Positions 33,855 through 42,039 of a stretch of 64,000 bases of DNA are shown piece by piece. Each line of letters opens with the position of its first letter. Within the stretch, counting starts at the first letter, position 1. The notes below the pieces were generated by a model. That model worked only from the letters and a program-made list of their open reading frames with translations, was not told the DNA's origin and made no database searches. Source of the DNA: CAWCQC01 sp963819905 (GTDB lineage: Bacteria; Actinomycetota; Thermoleophilia; Gaiellales; Gaiellaceae). Position numbers and translations under genes: made by a program. The stretch spans positions 434,001 to 498,000 of the forward strand of contig CAWFXP010000009.1 of assembly GCA_963819905.1 (NCBI GenBank). Direction: 5' to 3'.

Positions 33855-35510
33855 TCATTGTACGGTCGGCTGCGCACGCCTCCCGGCCCAGGTGTCGCGC
33901 AGCGCCGGGGTTGCCGCGACCGCGCAAACGAGCAGGGTGCCGGCAGCGAGGCCGAGCGGCTCGACCGTACCGGCTCCCGCGAGCGGTGGCGCCGCGAGAG
34001 CGGCCGCGAGCAGCGAGACGCCGTAGACGCCGATGCCGACGAGCCCGTGGCGGCGGGCCAGGGGAAGCGTCGCGGCGGCAGTCGCGAGGACGGCAGCCTC
34101 GATGGCGATCGCGGGGTTGGCCTCGAGCGTGCGCCAGAGGGCGCCGGCGACCGCCCGCGGGCTCTCGCTGTCTGCGATACCGAGCCCGAGTGGAGGCGAC
34201 TCCCCGGTGAACGGCAGTGGCAGGCCGCGAGCCCCGACGACGACGGCGGCGAGCAGCACTGCCGCCCCGCCCTGAAACGCGCGGCGCACGGCACCGTGCG
34301 CCTGCTCCGCGACGAGCGGCACGAGCGCGAGGAGGCCGACCAGGGCCAGGATGGGGCCCGCGGCGCAGAGGAACGCGTGGCGCGCATCACCCCAGAAGAG
34401 ACCGAGCCAGACCGCGGCGAGCGGGAGGTACGCGAGGGCGAGGCCCAGCGAGACGTCGCCGAGCGGCAAGACGGGAACTGCGAGGGCGACGGCCAGGCCG
34501 AGCCGTGGGGCGAGCAATGCCGCGAGGCCGGCGGCGACCGCCGCGAGCACGACGAGGATCGACGGGTAGAACGGGAAGAGGAGCGCCGCGCCGGCGGCGA
34601 ACCCACCGGCGAGCACAGCGCCCGTAACCCGCTCCGAGAGAAGCCGAATCGAGGAGACGGGTCGCCGGCGACGGCGCGCGGCCGCTTCGCCGAGGCTCGC
34701 ACGCAGCTCACGGGCGAGGACGCGTGGATCCGGGCGCCGGCGCGGGTCCACCGCAAGCGCGCGGTCGACCGCTGCGACGAGTCGCTTCGGGAGATCGGGC
34801 CGCTCGTGCGCGAGCGACGGGGCTCCCACACCGATCAGCCGGGCGGTCTCCACCGGCGACGCCGTGAAGAACGGCTGATGCCCGGCGAGCGCCTCCCAGA
34901 GTATGACGCCCACGGCCCAGACGTCCGCGGCGCCGGTCGCCTGCTTTCCGGCGAGCCGCTCGGGCGAGATGTAGGCGAGCGTGCCCGGGACGTCGCCCGT
35001 CGCGGTCAAGCCGTCCGACTCGTCGAACTGGGCGAGCCCGAAGTCGAGCAGGCGCACCGACACCCTCGGCTCGTCCTCGACGAGGATGTTGGCCGGCTTC
35101 ACGTCGCGATGGACGATCCCGCGGTGATGGGCGTGCGCGATCGCGTCCAGCACCTGCGCGGCGGCCTCGACGGACGCCGCATCGTCGAGGGCGCCCTCGC
35201 GCAACGCCTGCCGCAGGGTCTGGCCGGCGACGTACTCGTAGGCGACGTAGACGTGTCGCGCGTCGCGCTCGACGGCGTAGGCGCGCACGCAGCGGGGGTT
35301 TCGGAGCTTCGCGACCGCCAGGGCCTCGCGTTCGGCGCGCTCGCCGGCCTTCCCCTCGCGCGGCACGATCTTCAGCGCGACGTCCCGGCCGTCGATGACG
35401 TCGTGGGCGAGCCAGACCGACCCGGAGCCGCCGCTTCCCAGGGGCTTGATCGGCCGGTAGCGGCCGAGGATCAGGTTCCGCCCGCCGGTGGCTGCAGCTG
35501 CTTCGGCCAT
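33855..35510 (-). CDS. Ser/Thr protein kinase with polytopic membrane C-terminus
   Basis: 551 residues. A complete kinase domain (about 15-275) has GSGGSGSVWLAHD, VALKIVPRE, HRDVKPANIL, DFGLAQ and SPERLAG. From about residue 315 the protein becomes a multi-span membrane domain of roughly eight to nine helices without recognisable family motifs. There are no PASTA repeats. Being first in the operon that continues with fhaA through ddl, it is likely a second input into cell-wall control. The length and polytopic tail are unlike the usual single-span kinases. Confidence 0.85.
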   Translation of the reverse strand: MAEAAAATGGRNLILGRYRPIKPLGSGGSGSVWLAHDVIDGRDVALKIVPREGKAGERAEREALAVAKLRNPRCVRAYAVERDARHVYVAYEYVAGQTLRQALREGALDDAASVEAAAQVLDAIAHAHHRGIVHRDVKPANILVEDEPRVSVRLLDFGLAQFDESDGLTATGDVPGTLAYISPERLAGKQATGAADVWAVGVILWEALAGHQPFFTASPVETARLIGVGAPSLAHERPDLPKRLVAAVDRALAVDPRRRPDPRVLARELRASLGEAAARRRRRPVSSIRLLSERVTGAVLAGGFAAGAALLFPFYPSILVVLAAVAAGLAALLAPRLGLAVALAVPVLPLGDVSLGLALAYLPLAAVWLGLFWGDARHAFLCAAGPILALVGLLALVPLVAEQAHGAVRRAFQGGAAVLLAAVVVGARGLPLPFTGESPPLGLGIADSESPRAVAGALWRTLEANPAIAIEAAVLATAAATLPLARRHGLVGIGVYGVSLLAAALAAPPLAGAGTVEPLGLAAGTLLVCAVAATPALRDTWAGRRAQPTVQ

Positions 35511-35676
35511 GGGGTCGAGCGAACCTTGGCCGCGGCTCGGCGAACTCCTGCCGGCACCGGGGAGGCGGTGCGCCGGAGCCCGGACAGGCAACGGAAGGGG
35601 TTGCTGGTATGCTCGCCGAACGTTTGGGGGATGCGTTTGCGCGTCCTCACAGCCCCTACAACCACCGCGTTCGCCA
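35511..35676. promoter_or_regulatory. divergent intergenic region between the kinase operon and the CARDB-like gene
   Basis: 166 bp with no gene. It must hold the promoters for both directions. A TATGCT hexamer at 35608-35613 is a possible -10 for the plus strand; no convincing -35 is seen. Confidence 0.3.
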
Positions 35677-36867
35677 GTGGCCGATCGGGATAAGACCGAC
35701 GCCGACGTCGACCTCGAGTTCGACTTCTTCGAGGACCTGCCGACTGTCGAGAAGCCGCCCACCGAGCCTCGCCGGCGGGGCGGCTCGAAGCCGCCGCAGC
35801 CGCCGAAGGGGCCGCGGCCTCCACGCGGGCCGAAGGAGCCGGGCGGCCGGCGGGGCAACGCGGCGCTTCTGCGGCTCGCGGCGCTGATCGTTGCTGCGAT
35901 CGCCGTCGCGGTCGTGCTCGTGCTCTGGGTCTCGAGCTGTCGCAGCGACTCGACGAGCGACGTGTTCTCCGGATACATGGAGGACGTCGGCGGGGTGACC
36001 CAGGCGTCGGCCGCGGTCGGCCGGAGCCTGACGACCCTGTTCACGACCCCCGGCGTGACGCTCGAGGAGATCGACACGAGGCTCGGCGGCCTGACGGAGC
36101 AGCAGGCGCAGGTCGTGGCGCAGGCGGAGGAGCTGTCGCCTCCCAACTCCCTCGTTGCCGAGCAGCAGAGCCTCGCCGACTCGATGCAGCTCCGTGAGAG
36201 CGCGTTGCGCGGTCTCCAGCGGGCCTTCGCGCAGGTGCAGCCGGCGAGCGACTCGGCTGAGGCAGGGGCCTTGCTCGCCGAGCAGGCCCAGCGGCTGCTC
36301 GCCGCCGACGTGGTCTACGACGATCTCTTCGCGGCGCGCTCGCAGGAGGTCATGAAGCAGGAGGGCGTAACCGGCGTGCAGGTCCCCGAGGCGCCCTTCC
36401 TGACCGAGGGCGACCTCGTGACCTCGGACTCGCTCGGTGATCTCGTCGAGCGAATCACGACCGGTGGCACGACGACCGAGGGAGGAGAGACGCCGGCCGG
36501 GCTGCACGGCAACCAGCTCGTCTCGACGAAGGCCCAGCCGGGGGACCAGACGCTCTCGCTGGATCAGGAGAACACCGTCATCGCCTCCGACGAGCTCGCG
36601 TTCCAGGTGCTCGTGCGCAACTCGGGTGACTTCCAGGAGACGCAGGTCGAGGTCACGCTGACCATCCTTCAGGCGGAGCCGATCACGAAGACCGCGACGA
36701 TCCCGCTCGTCAACACCGGCGAGTCGGAGGTCGCGACGTTCAGCGACTTCACGAACATCACCTTCGCGACCTCGACGACGCTGAAGGTGACCGTCGAGCC
36801 GGTCGCGGGCGAGGAGAAGACCGACAACAACACGGCCGAGTACCCGGTCATCTTCACGCTCGAGTAG
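35677..36867 (+). CDS. membrane-anchored protein with CARDB-like C-terminal domain, function unknown
   Basis: 396 residues, GTG start. An acidic then Pro/Gly/Arg-rich cytoplasmic segment (1-62) is followed by one span (about 64-86). Next comes a helical region with coiled-coil character (about 95-220), then from about 285 a beta-sandwich-like stretch with LVSTKAQPG, FQVLVRNSGDFQETQVEVTL and TTLKVTVEPVAGEEKTDNNTAEYPV. The last words resemble CARDB/Ig-like adhesion domains. Followed 2 bp later by the DUF4446 gene; the pair is probably co-translated. I do not recognise a specific family. Confidence 0.65.
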   Translation: MADRDKTDADVDLEFDFFEDLPTVEKPPTEPRRRGGSKPPQPPKGPRPPRGPKEPGGRRGNAALLRLAALIVAAIAVAVVLVLWVSSCRSDSTSDVFSGYMEDVGGVTQASAAVGRSLTTLFTTPGVTLEEIDTRLGGLTEQQAQVVAQAEELSPPNSLVAEQQSLADSMQLRESALRGLQRAFAQVQPASDSAEAGALLAEQAQRLLAADVVYDDLFAARSQEVMKQEGVTGVQVPEAPFLTEGDLVTSDSLGDLVERITTGGTTTEGGETPAGLHGNQLVSTKAQPGDQTLSLDQENTVIASDELAFQVLVRNSGDFQETQVEVTLTILQAEPITKTATIPLVNTGESEVATFSDFTNITFATSTTLKVTVEPVAGEEKTDNNTAEYPVIFTLE

Positions 36868-36869
36868 CC

Positions 36870-37349
36870 GTGTCGAGCACCGTCGCCGGTCTGATCGCGG
36901 TCGGTGCCCTCGTGGTCGCTGCGGTGGCGCTCCTGGTCGCCCTCGCCTACTGGCGCTCGCTGCGGAGGGTCAAGCGGGCGCAGACGGTGCTGCTCGGCTC
37001 GGGCCGCGAAGACCTGGTCAACTTCGCCGTCTCGCTCCAGACCCGGATCGACGAGCTCCATCGAGCCGTGGACGAGGTCGCGGCCGGGCTCGTCCGGGTC
37101 GACACACGGGTCGACGGGTCGCTGTCGCGGACGGCGATGGTTCGCTTCGACGCGTACGAGGACGTCGGCGGACAGCAGTCCGCATCGCTCGCGTTCCTCG
37201 ACGCCGGCCGTTCCGGCATCGTTCTGACGGCGATTCAGGGGCGTGACTACGCCCGCATCTACCTCAAGGAGCTCGACCGCGGTCATGCCCCGGTCGGCCT
37301 CTCGCCGGAAGAACGGGAGGCGGTCGAGCGCGCGATGGCGTCGGTCTAG
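36870..37349 (+). CDS. DUF4446 family membrane protein
   Basis: 159 residues, GTG start. One N-terminal span (about 5-27) leads into a helical segment (LLGSGREDLVNFAVSLQTRIDELHRAVDEV) and the DUF4446 core MVRFDAYEDVGGQQSASLAFLD, then RIYLKELDRG and LSPEEREAVERA. Function unknown; common in actinobacteria and Firmicutes. Confidence 0.85.
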   Translation: MSSTVAGLIAVGALVVAAVALLVALAYWRSLRRVKRAQTVLLGSGREDLVNFAVSLQTRIDELHRAVDEVAAGLVRVDTRVDGSLSRTAMVRFDAYEDVGGQQSASLAFLDAGRSGIVLTAIQGRDYARIYLKELDRGHAPVGLSPEEREAVERAMASV

Positions 37350-37387
37350 GGCGAGCGGTCGCCCGCTGGGAACGGCGGCGCTCCCCG

Positions 37388-37400
37388 TAGAATTCGGGCC
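37388..37400 (+). promoter_or_regulatory. -10 element for a leaderless HNH endonuclease mRNA
   Basis: TAGAAT (37388-37393) ends 7 nt before the GTG start at 37401, the spacing expected when transcription begins at the start codon. No ribosome site is present between them. Confidence 0.4.
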
Positions 37401-37934
37401 GTGCAGCAGGTTCTCGTCCTGAACGCGAGCTTCGAGCCCCTGAACGTCTGCTCCGTCAGGCGCGCGCACGTCCTCGTCTTCAAGGGGAAGGCGGAGGTCC
37501 TGGAGGAGGTCGCCCGCCCGTTTCGCTCCGCGTCGACCACGTTTCCCTGGCCGCACGTCATCAGGCTTCTCAACTACGTCAAGGTCCCGCGGGCGGTCCA
37601 GCGGCGAATCTCGCGGCGGGCGCTCTTCGCCCGCGACGGCTGGCGTTGCCAGTACTGCGGCTCGAGCGGGCGCCTGACGCTCGACCACGTCGTTCCGAAG
37701 AGCCGTGGAGGGGACTCCGTCTGGGAGAACGTCGTCGCCTCCTGCGCTCCCTGCAACCTGCGCAAGGGGGACCGACTCCCGCACGAGGCGCAGATGCACC
37801 CGAGCGTGAAGCCGCGCCCGCCGGCGCCGGCCCTGTTCATCACGCTCGCCGCGTCGCACATTCCGGACCGCTGGCATCCGTACCTCGGCGGCCTGGCCCC
37901 GGGCGCCTCCGCCGCCTACGCGGCCGCAGTCTGA
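37401..37934 (+). CDS. HNH endonuclease
   Basis: 177 residues, GTG start. N-terminal VLVLNASFEPLNVCSVRRA is typical of a widespread stand-alone HNH family. The nuclease core shows the zinc-binding pairs CQYCG and CAPCN, the catalytic LTLDHVVPKSRGG and the Asn in WENVVASC. Cleavage target unknown; no toxin-antitoxin or phage partner lies nearby. Confidence 0.9.
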   Translation: MQQVLVLNASFEPLNVCSVRRAHVLVFKGKAEVLEEVARPFRSASTTFPWPHVIRLLNYVKVPRAVQRRISRRALFARDGWRCQYCGSSGRLTLDHVVPKSRGGDSVWENVVASCAPCNLRKGDRLPHEAQMHPSVKPRPPAPALFITLAASHIPDRWHPYLGGLAPGASAAYAAAV

Positions 37935-38019
37935 ACGTCGGGGCGAGGTGGGGCGGAACTCCGGGTAGGCCGGCACGGTCTAACGGATCACGAACGAACC
38001 ACGGATGGGGGAGGGAACC

Positions 38020-38748
38020 ATGAAGGCTGGATGGAAGAGGGGCGCCGCGGTCGCCGGCGTCACGGCGCTCGTCGGCGCAGCCGCGCTCTACGCCGGGGCC
38101 CTGGCCCCCGCGGGAGCGAACGGCCAGACGACGGGCGGCGGCGGACCGCTCGGTATCACCGTGACCGGTGTCGGAATCGTCAAGGCAACCCCCGACACGG
38201 CCGAGTTCTCGTTCGGCGTCGAGACCCAGGGCGCGACGTCCACGGAAGCCCTCGAGAAGAACAGCGCCGCCGTCAAGAAGGTCATCGAGGCGATCAAGGG
38301 CGCCGGCGTTGCCCCGAGCGACATCCAGACGCAGCAGGTCTCCGTCTTCCCCCGCTACACCGACGACGGCGCGACGATCGTCGGCTACACGGCCCTCAAC
38401 ACGGTGACCGCCAAGATCCGCAACCTCGGCAAGGCGGGCGCCGTGGTCGACGCAGCCGTCAAGGCGGGCGCCAACCAGGTCTACGGGCCGACTCTCAGCA
38501 TCTCCGGCCAGAAGGACCTCTACAACGACGCCCTCCGCAAGGCCTTCGCCGACGCCAGGTCGAAGGCGGGCACCATCGCCGGAGCGGCCGGCGTCTCGGT
38601 CGGCAAGGTGGTCAACATCGTCGAGGGCGGCGGCTTCACGCCCGTGCCGGCCGGCGACGGCGCCGAAGGAGGAGGCGGAGACGTCCCCATCGAGCCGGGC
38701 CTCCAGGAGGTGCAGGCGACGATGATCGTCACCTTCTCGATCGTGTAG
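38020..38748 (+). CDS. SIMPL (DUF541) domain secreted or membrane protein
   Basis: 242 residues. A signal-like N-terminus (MKAGWKRGAAVAGVTALVGAA) is followed by the SIMPL domain: GITVTGVGIVKATPDTAEFSFGV, IQTQQVSVFPRY, GYTALNTVTAKIRNL and a C-terminal ATMIVTFSIV strand. SIMPL proteins are periplasmic/extracytoplasmic with poorly defined roles. ATG 38020 is supported by GGGGGAGGG at 38006-38014; an earlier in-frame ATG at 38005 lies within that site. Its TAG stop is supplied by a palindromic repeat. Confidence 0.88.
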   Translation: MKAGWKRGAAVAGVTALVGAAALYAGALAPAGANGQTTGGGGPLGITVTGVGIVKATPDTAEFSFGVETQGATSTEALEKNSAAVKKVIEAIKGAGVAPSDIQTQQVSVFPRYTDDGATIVGYTALNTVTAKIRNLGKAGAVVDAAVKAGANQVYGPTLSISGQKDLYNDALRKAFADARSKAGTIAGAAGVSVGKVVNIVEGGGFTPVPAGDGAEGGGGDVPIEPGLQEVQATMIVTFSIV

Positions 38749-38809
38749 GGGCCGGACCTGTCCGGCCCGTGGGCCGTCGATCCTGTAGGGGCCGGACCTG
38801 TCCGGCCCG
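38744..38809. repeat. two copies of a 27-bp palindromic repeat
   Basis: Identical 27-mers at 38744-38770 and 38783-38809 begin TGTAGGGGCCGG and contain the dyad GGGCCGGACCTGTCCGGCCC. The first copy includes the TAG stop of the SIMPL gene. A related, diverged element is at 40252-40326. Confidence 0.75.
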
Positions 38810-38827
38810 TCGGCCGGCCCTGCCGGG

Positions 38828-38833
38828 TATACT
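38828..38833 (+). promoter_or_regulatory. candidate -10 for glnA
   Basis: TATACT, 80 bp before the glnA ATG and upstream of the leader hairpin. No good -35 match 17 bp upstream. Confidence 0.35.
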
Positions 38834-38855
38834 CCCCCCGTCATCGAGGCGACGA

Positions 38856-38890
38856 GGCCTCAGGCGCATGCGGGCGTCTGGGGTCTTTTT
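38856..38890 (+). terminator. intrinsic terminator in the glnA leader (possible attenuator)
   Basis: GGCCTCAGGCGC (38856-38867) pairs over 12 positions, three of them G-U, with GCGTCTGGGGTC (38874-38885) around a six-base loop, followed by TTTTT. It ends 18 bp before the glnA ATG and lies after the TATACT box, so transcription from there must pass it. It may instead just end the SIMPL transcript. Confidence 0.6.
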
Positions 38891-38908
38891 GCGTTCTGGG
38901 AGGTGCTG

Positions 38909-40255
38909 ATGGGAAGGGCAACGAGCGAACCGGCGATGCGCAAGGCGGTGCTCGGACGGGTCTCGGAGGAGAACGTCGACTTCGTCCTGCTCTGGTTCAC
39001 GGACATCGTCGGGCAGCTGAAGAGCTTCGCGGTCACCGTCGACGAGCTCGAGGGAGCGCTCGACGACGGCATGGGCTTCGACGGGTCGTCGATCACCGGC
39101 TTCAACTCGATCGAGGAGTCGGACATGGTGGCGATCCCCGACCCCGGCACGTTCCAGGTCATGCCCTGGAGGACGGGCGAGTACAAGGTCGCGCGGATGA
39201 TCTGCGACGTCGTGACGCCGGACGGGAAGCCCTACGAGGGCGACCCCCGCTACGTGTTGAAGCGCGCGCTCGAGCGGATGCAGAAGATGGGCTTCGAGAC
39301 GTTCAACATCGGCCCGGAGCTCGAGTACTTCTACTTCAGGGACGACGACGGCACCCAGGCGCTCGACCACGGCGGCTACTTCGACCTGACGACGCTCGAC
39401 GCGGCCTCCGAGTGGCGCAAGGAGACGATCAAGGCCCTCGAGTCGATGGGCATTCCCGTCGAGTACGCCCACCACGAGGTCGCTCCGTCCCAGCACGAGA
39501 TCGACATGCGCTACGCGTCCGCGCTCGAGATGGCCGACCACACCGTGACCTATCGCCTGATCGTCAAGGAGATCGCGACGAAGTACGGCATCTACGCCAC
39601 CTTCATGCCGAAGCCGCTGTTCGGCGAGAACGGGTCGGGGATGCACACCCACCAGTCGCTGTTCACGAACGGCAAGAACGCCTTCTACGACGCCGACGAC
39701 GAGTGGCACCTGTCGCCGACGGGCAAGCACTTCATCGCCGGGCTTCTCCACCACGCCCGCGAGATCTGCGCGATCTTCGCGCAGTGGGTGAACTCGTACA
39801 AGCGGCTCGTGCCGGGGTACGAGGCGCCGGTCTACGTGGCCTGGTCGCGGCGGAACCGCTCCGCGCTGATTCGCATCCCGCTCTACTTCCCGGGCAAGGA
39901 GCAGGCGACGCGGGCCGAGATTCGCTGCCCCGACCCCGCCTGCAACCCCTACTTGACGTTCGCGGCGCTGCTGCAGGCCGGCCTGGAGGGCATCGAGAAG
40001 GAGTACGAGCTGCCGGAGCCGATGGAGGAGAACCTGTTCGAGCTCAGCCCGGACGAACGAGAGGAGCGGGGCATCATCAGCCTGCCGCAGAACCTCGGTG
40101 AGGCGATCGAGGAGCTGGCGCATTCGGAGCTCTGTCGCACGATCCTCGGGCCGCACATCTTCGACCGATACGTCGAGCTGAAGCGCAGGGAGTGGGACGA
40201 GTACCGGCTCCAGGTGACGCCGTGGGAGCTCGAGCGATACCTGTCCATCCTGTAG
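38909..40255 (+). CDS. glnA: glutamine synthetase type I
   Basis: 448 residues. Motifs: GFDGSSITGFNSIEESDM, ELEYFYF, HHEVAPSQHEID, FMPKPLFGENGSGMHTHQSL and RSALIRIP. It condenses ammonia and glutamate using ATP. Where adenylylated GSI-beta enzymes have NLYDLP with a modifiable tyrosine, this protein has NLFELSP, and it has the short GSI-alpha length; adenylylation control is therefore unlikely. ATG 38909 has GGGAGG (38898-38903) at good spacing; GTG 38903 is less likely. Confidence 0.95.
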   Translation: MGRATSEPAMRKAVLGRVSEENVDFVLLWFTDIVGQLKSFAVTVDELEGALDDGMGFDGSSITGFNSIEESDMVAIPDPGTFQVMPWRTGEYKVARMICDVVTPDGKPYEGDPRYVLKRALERMQKMGFETFNIGPELEYFYFRDDDGTQALDHGGYFDLTTLDAASEWRKETIKALESMGIPVEYAHHEVAPSQHEIDMRYASALEMADHTVTYRLIVKEIATKYGIYATFMPKPLFGENGSGMHTHQSLFTNGKNAFYDADDEWHLSPTGKHFIAGLLHHAREICAIFAQWVNSYKRLVPGYEAPVYVAWSRRNRSALIRIPLYFPGKEQATRAEIRCPDPACNPYLTFAALLQAGLEGIEKEYELPEPMEENLFELSPDEREERGIISLPQNLGEAIEELAHSELCRTILGPHIFDRYVELKRREWDEYRLQVTPWELERYLSIL

Positions 40256-40326
40256 GGGGGACCTGTCCCGCCCCGGAATCGGAGCGGGCTGTGGGCCAGA
40301 CGGGGGCGGGACGGGGCCCGCCCCTA
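40252..40326. repeat. inverted-repeat element between convergent genes
   Basis: Arms at about 40252-40274 and 40303-40326 are imperfect inverted copies beginning GTAGGGG. The TAG of each arm is the stop codon of the gene on that side: glnA on plus, the PRC-like gene on minus. Related to the repeats at 38744-38809; probably works as a bidirectional terminator. Confidence 0.65.
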
Positions 40327-40569
40327 CGCCGCGCGAAGCGACTCGCGCTCGACGCTGAGCGCGATGACCTGGGTCGTGGTGTCGATCTCCTCGATCGCCG
40401 ATGCGGGCACGATGCGCCTGCGGCGGAGCGGAAACCCGCCTCGGACAGTGAGCCGCGGGTCGTCGTCGGGCGCGGCGGCGCGCTCGACGCGCCCGATCAC
40501 ACGCCCGCGCGCGTCCGCGACGAGGTACCCGGTGACCGACCGGAGCACGTTCGGGTCGCGGGGAGCCAC
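40324..40569 (-). CDS. PRC-barrel-like small protein
   Basis: 81 residues. SVTGYLVADARGRVIGRVERA, GGFPLRRRRIVPASAIEEIDTTTQVIALSVER has the beta-rich layout of a PRC-barrel domain (GxxVxDxxGxxIGxV then VPxxAIxxID). Function unknown; PRC barrels bind RNA or proteins. It is convergent with glnA and divergent from pdtaS. Confidence 0.65.
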   Translation of the reverse strand: MAPRDPNVLRSVTGYLVADARGRVIGRVERAAAPDDDPRLTVRGGFPLRRRRIVPASAIEEIDTTTQVIALSVERESLRAA

Positions 40570-40621
40570 GGCGCCCAGCCTAGCGAAGCGCCCGAAGGGG
40601 AGCGGCGGGCGACACGCGGCC

Positions 40622-40635
40622 TATCATCGCAGGAC
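40622..40635 (+). promoter_or_regulatory. -10 element just upstream of pdtaS
   Basis: TATCAT (40622-40627) ends 8 nt before the ATG at 40636, consistent with a leaderless or nearly leaderless mRNA. Confidence 0.35.
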
Positions 40636-42039
40636 ATGAACCGGACGGAGCGCCATCTGCGGCTCGTCACCGAGACGATCGAGGCGGTCAACTCGACCCT
40701 GGATCTGGACGAGCTGTTCGAGCTGATCGCCACCAAGGTCGCCGCGGCGCTCGAGGCCGACGCCTGCTTCGTGTACCTGTACGACGAGCGGGCAGGCGAG
40801 CTCGTGCTGAAGGCGGTGGTCGGCTCGCGCGTCGAGGCGGAGACCAGGCGGCCGAAGATGCGTCCGGGCGAGGGCATCACGGGGGCCGCGGCGCTCGAGC
40901 GCGCGCCGATCATGATCGCGAGCGCCGCCCACCTCGACCCCCGCTTCAAGCGCTTCCCCAACCTGCACGAGGAGCAGTACGAGTCGATCCTCGCCGTGCC
41001 GATCCTCGCCAAGGACCGCCTCGAAGGCGCGCTCAACATCCGCACGGTCGAGCCGCGGGCGTACGACGAGTCCGAGATCGACCTGCTGATGGCGATCGCG
41101 GGTCAGGTCGCCCAGGCGATCGAGAACGCGAAGCTCTACGACCACGCGCAGCGGCGGGTCGCCGAGCTCGAGGCACTTGGTCGGATCTCGGAGGCGGTGT
41201 CCGAGTCGCTCTACCTCGAGGAGTCACTCGCGGCGATCGCCGAGACGACGGTCGACGCCGTCGGGGCGACCGGCGCGGCGATCGTCCTCGAGGACGGCCG
41301 GGTCGTCTGGCCGGAGGGCCGGGCCGGGAGCCACGCCGAGCGTCTGCCGCTTCGCTGGAAGGGACGGCAGATCGGTGAGCTCGTCTGCGACCGCGACGTC
41401 CCGTTCACGGACGAGGAGCGGACGCTGCTCGCCTCGATCGCCCACCACGCGGCGGTCGCGCTCGAGCACAGCCGGGCGGTCATGCGGGGCGTCCTCGCCC
41501 AGGAGATCCACCACCGCGTGAAGAACAACCTCCAGACCGTCGCCTCGATGCTCCGCCTCCAGGCCCGCTCGACCGACGTGGACGCCCGTCAAGCGCTCGA
41601 GGACTCCGTCAACCGGATCCTCGCGATCGCCGCCGTCCACGAGGTGCTCACCGAGCGCCGTGAGGACGACGTCGACCTCGGCGAGCTCGTCGAGCGGCTG
41701 CGGCGGATGATCGTGCAGGGACTCGGCGCGGGGAAGGACGTCGAGGCGATCGTCGAGCCGGTCTCGCTGGCCGGCGACCGGGCGACCGCGCTCGCGCTCG
41801 TGTTCAGCGAGCTTCTCCAGAACGCCCTCGAGCACGGCGGCAACTCGGTCAGGATCGAGCTCTCACGTCGAAACGGGGACGTGCTGCTCGCGGTCGTCGA
41901 CAACGGCGGCGGCGTCGGCGGGGCGAAACAGGGAACGGGGCTCTCCATCGTCCAGGCGCTCGTCCGCGACGAGCTGAAGGGCTCGCTCAGCCTCGCGGGC
42001 GAGGACGGTCTGCGTGCCGAGGTGGTCTTCCCGGCATGA
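40636..42039 (+). CDS. pdtaS: PdtaS-like sensor histidine kinase (GAF, HisKA_2, HATPase)
   Basis: 467 residues with no membrane span. A GAF domain (about 15-165) and a second, shorter GAF-like segment (about 180-285) precede HisKA_2 with the phospho-acceptor in EIHHRVKNNLQTVASML and an ATPase domain with FSELLQNALEHGG and GTGLSIVQALV. This matches cytosolic PdtaS, which phosphorylates an ANTAR regulator. The gene overlaps the regulator by 4 bp. Confidence 0.9.
   Translation: MNRTERHLRLVTETIEAVNSTLDLDELFELIATKVAAALEADACFVYLYDERAGELVLKAVVGSRVEAETRRPKMRPGEGITGAAALERAPIMIASAAHLDPRFKRFPNLHEEQYESILAVPILAKDRLEGALNIRTVEPRAYDESEIDLLMAIAGQVAQAIENAKLYDHAQRRVAELEALGRISEAVSESLYLEESLAAIAETTVDAVGATGAAIVLEDGRVVWPEGRAGSHAERLPLRWKGRQIGELVCDRDVPFTDEERTLLASIAHHAAVALEHSRAVMRGVLAQEIHHRVKNNLQTVASMLRLQARSTDVDARQALEDSVNRILAIAAVHEVLTERREDDVDLGELVERLRRMIVQGLGAGKDVEAIVEPVSLAGDRATALALVFSELLQNALEHGGNSVRIELSRRNGDVLLAVVDNGGGVGGAKQGTGLSIVQALVRDELKGSLSLAGEDGLRAEVVFPA

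Noticed and set aside
27465..35693. Long plus-strand frames over pknB, pbpA, fhaA and the second kinase
   Set aside because: Antisense to a conserved cell-wall cluster; no family words.
38744..38809. Two 27-bp repeats considered as a CRISPR array
   Set aside because: Only two copies, internal dyad, 12-bp spacer and no cas gene; a palindromic dispersed repeat fits better.
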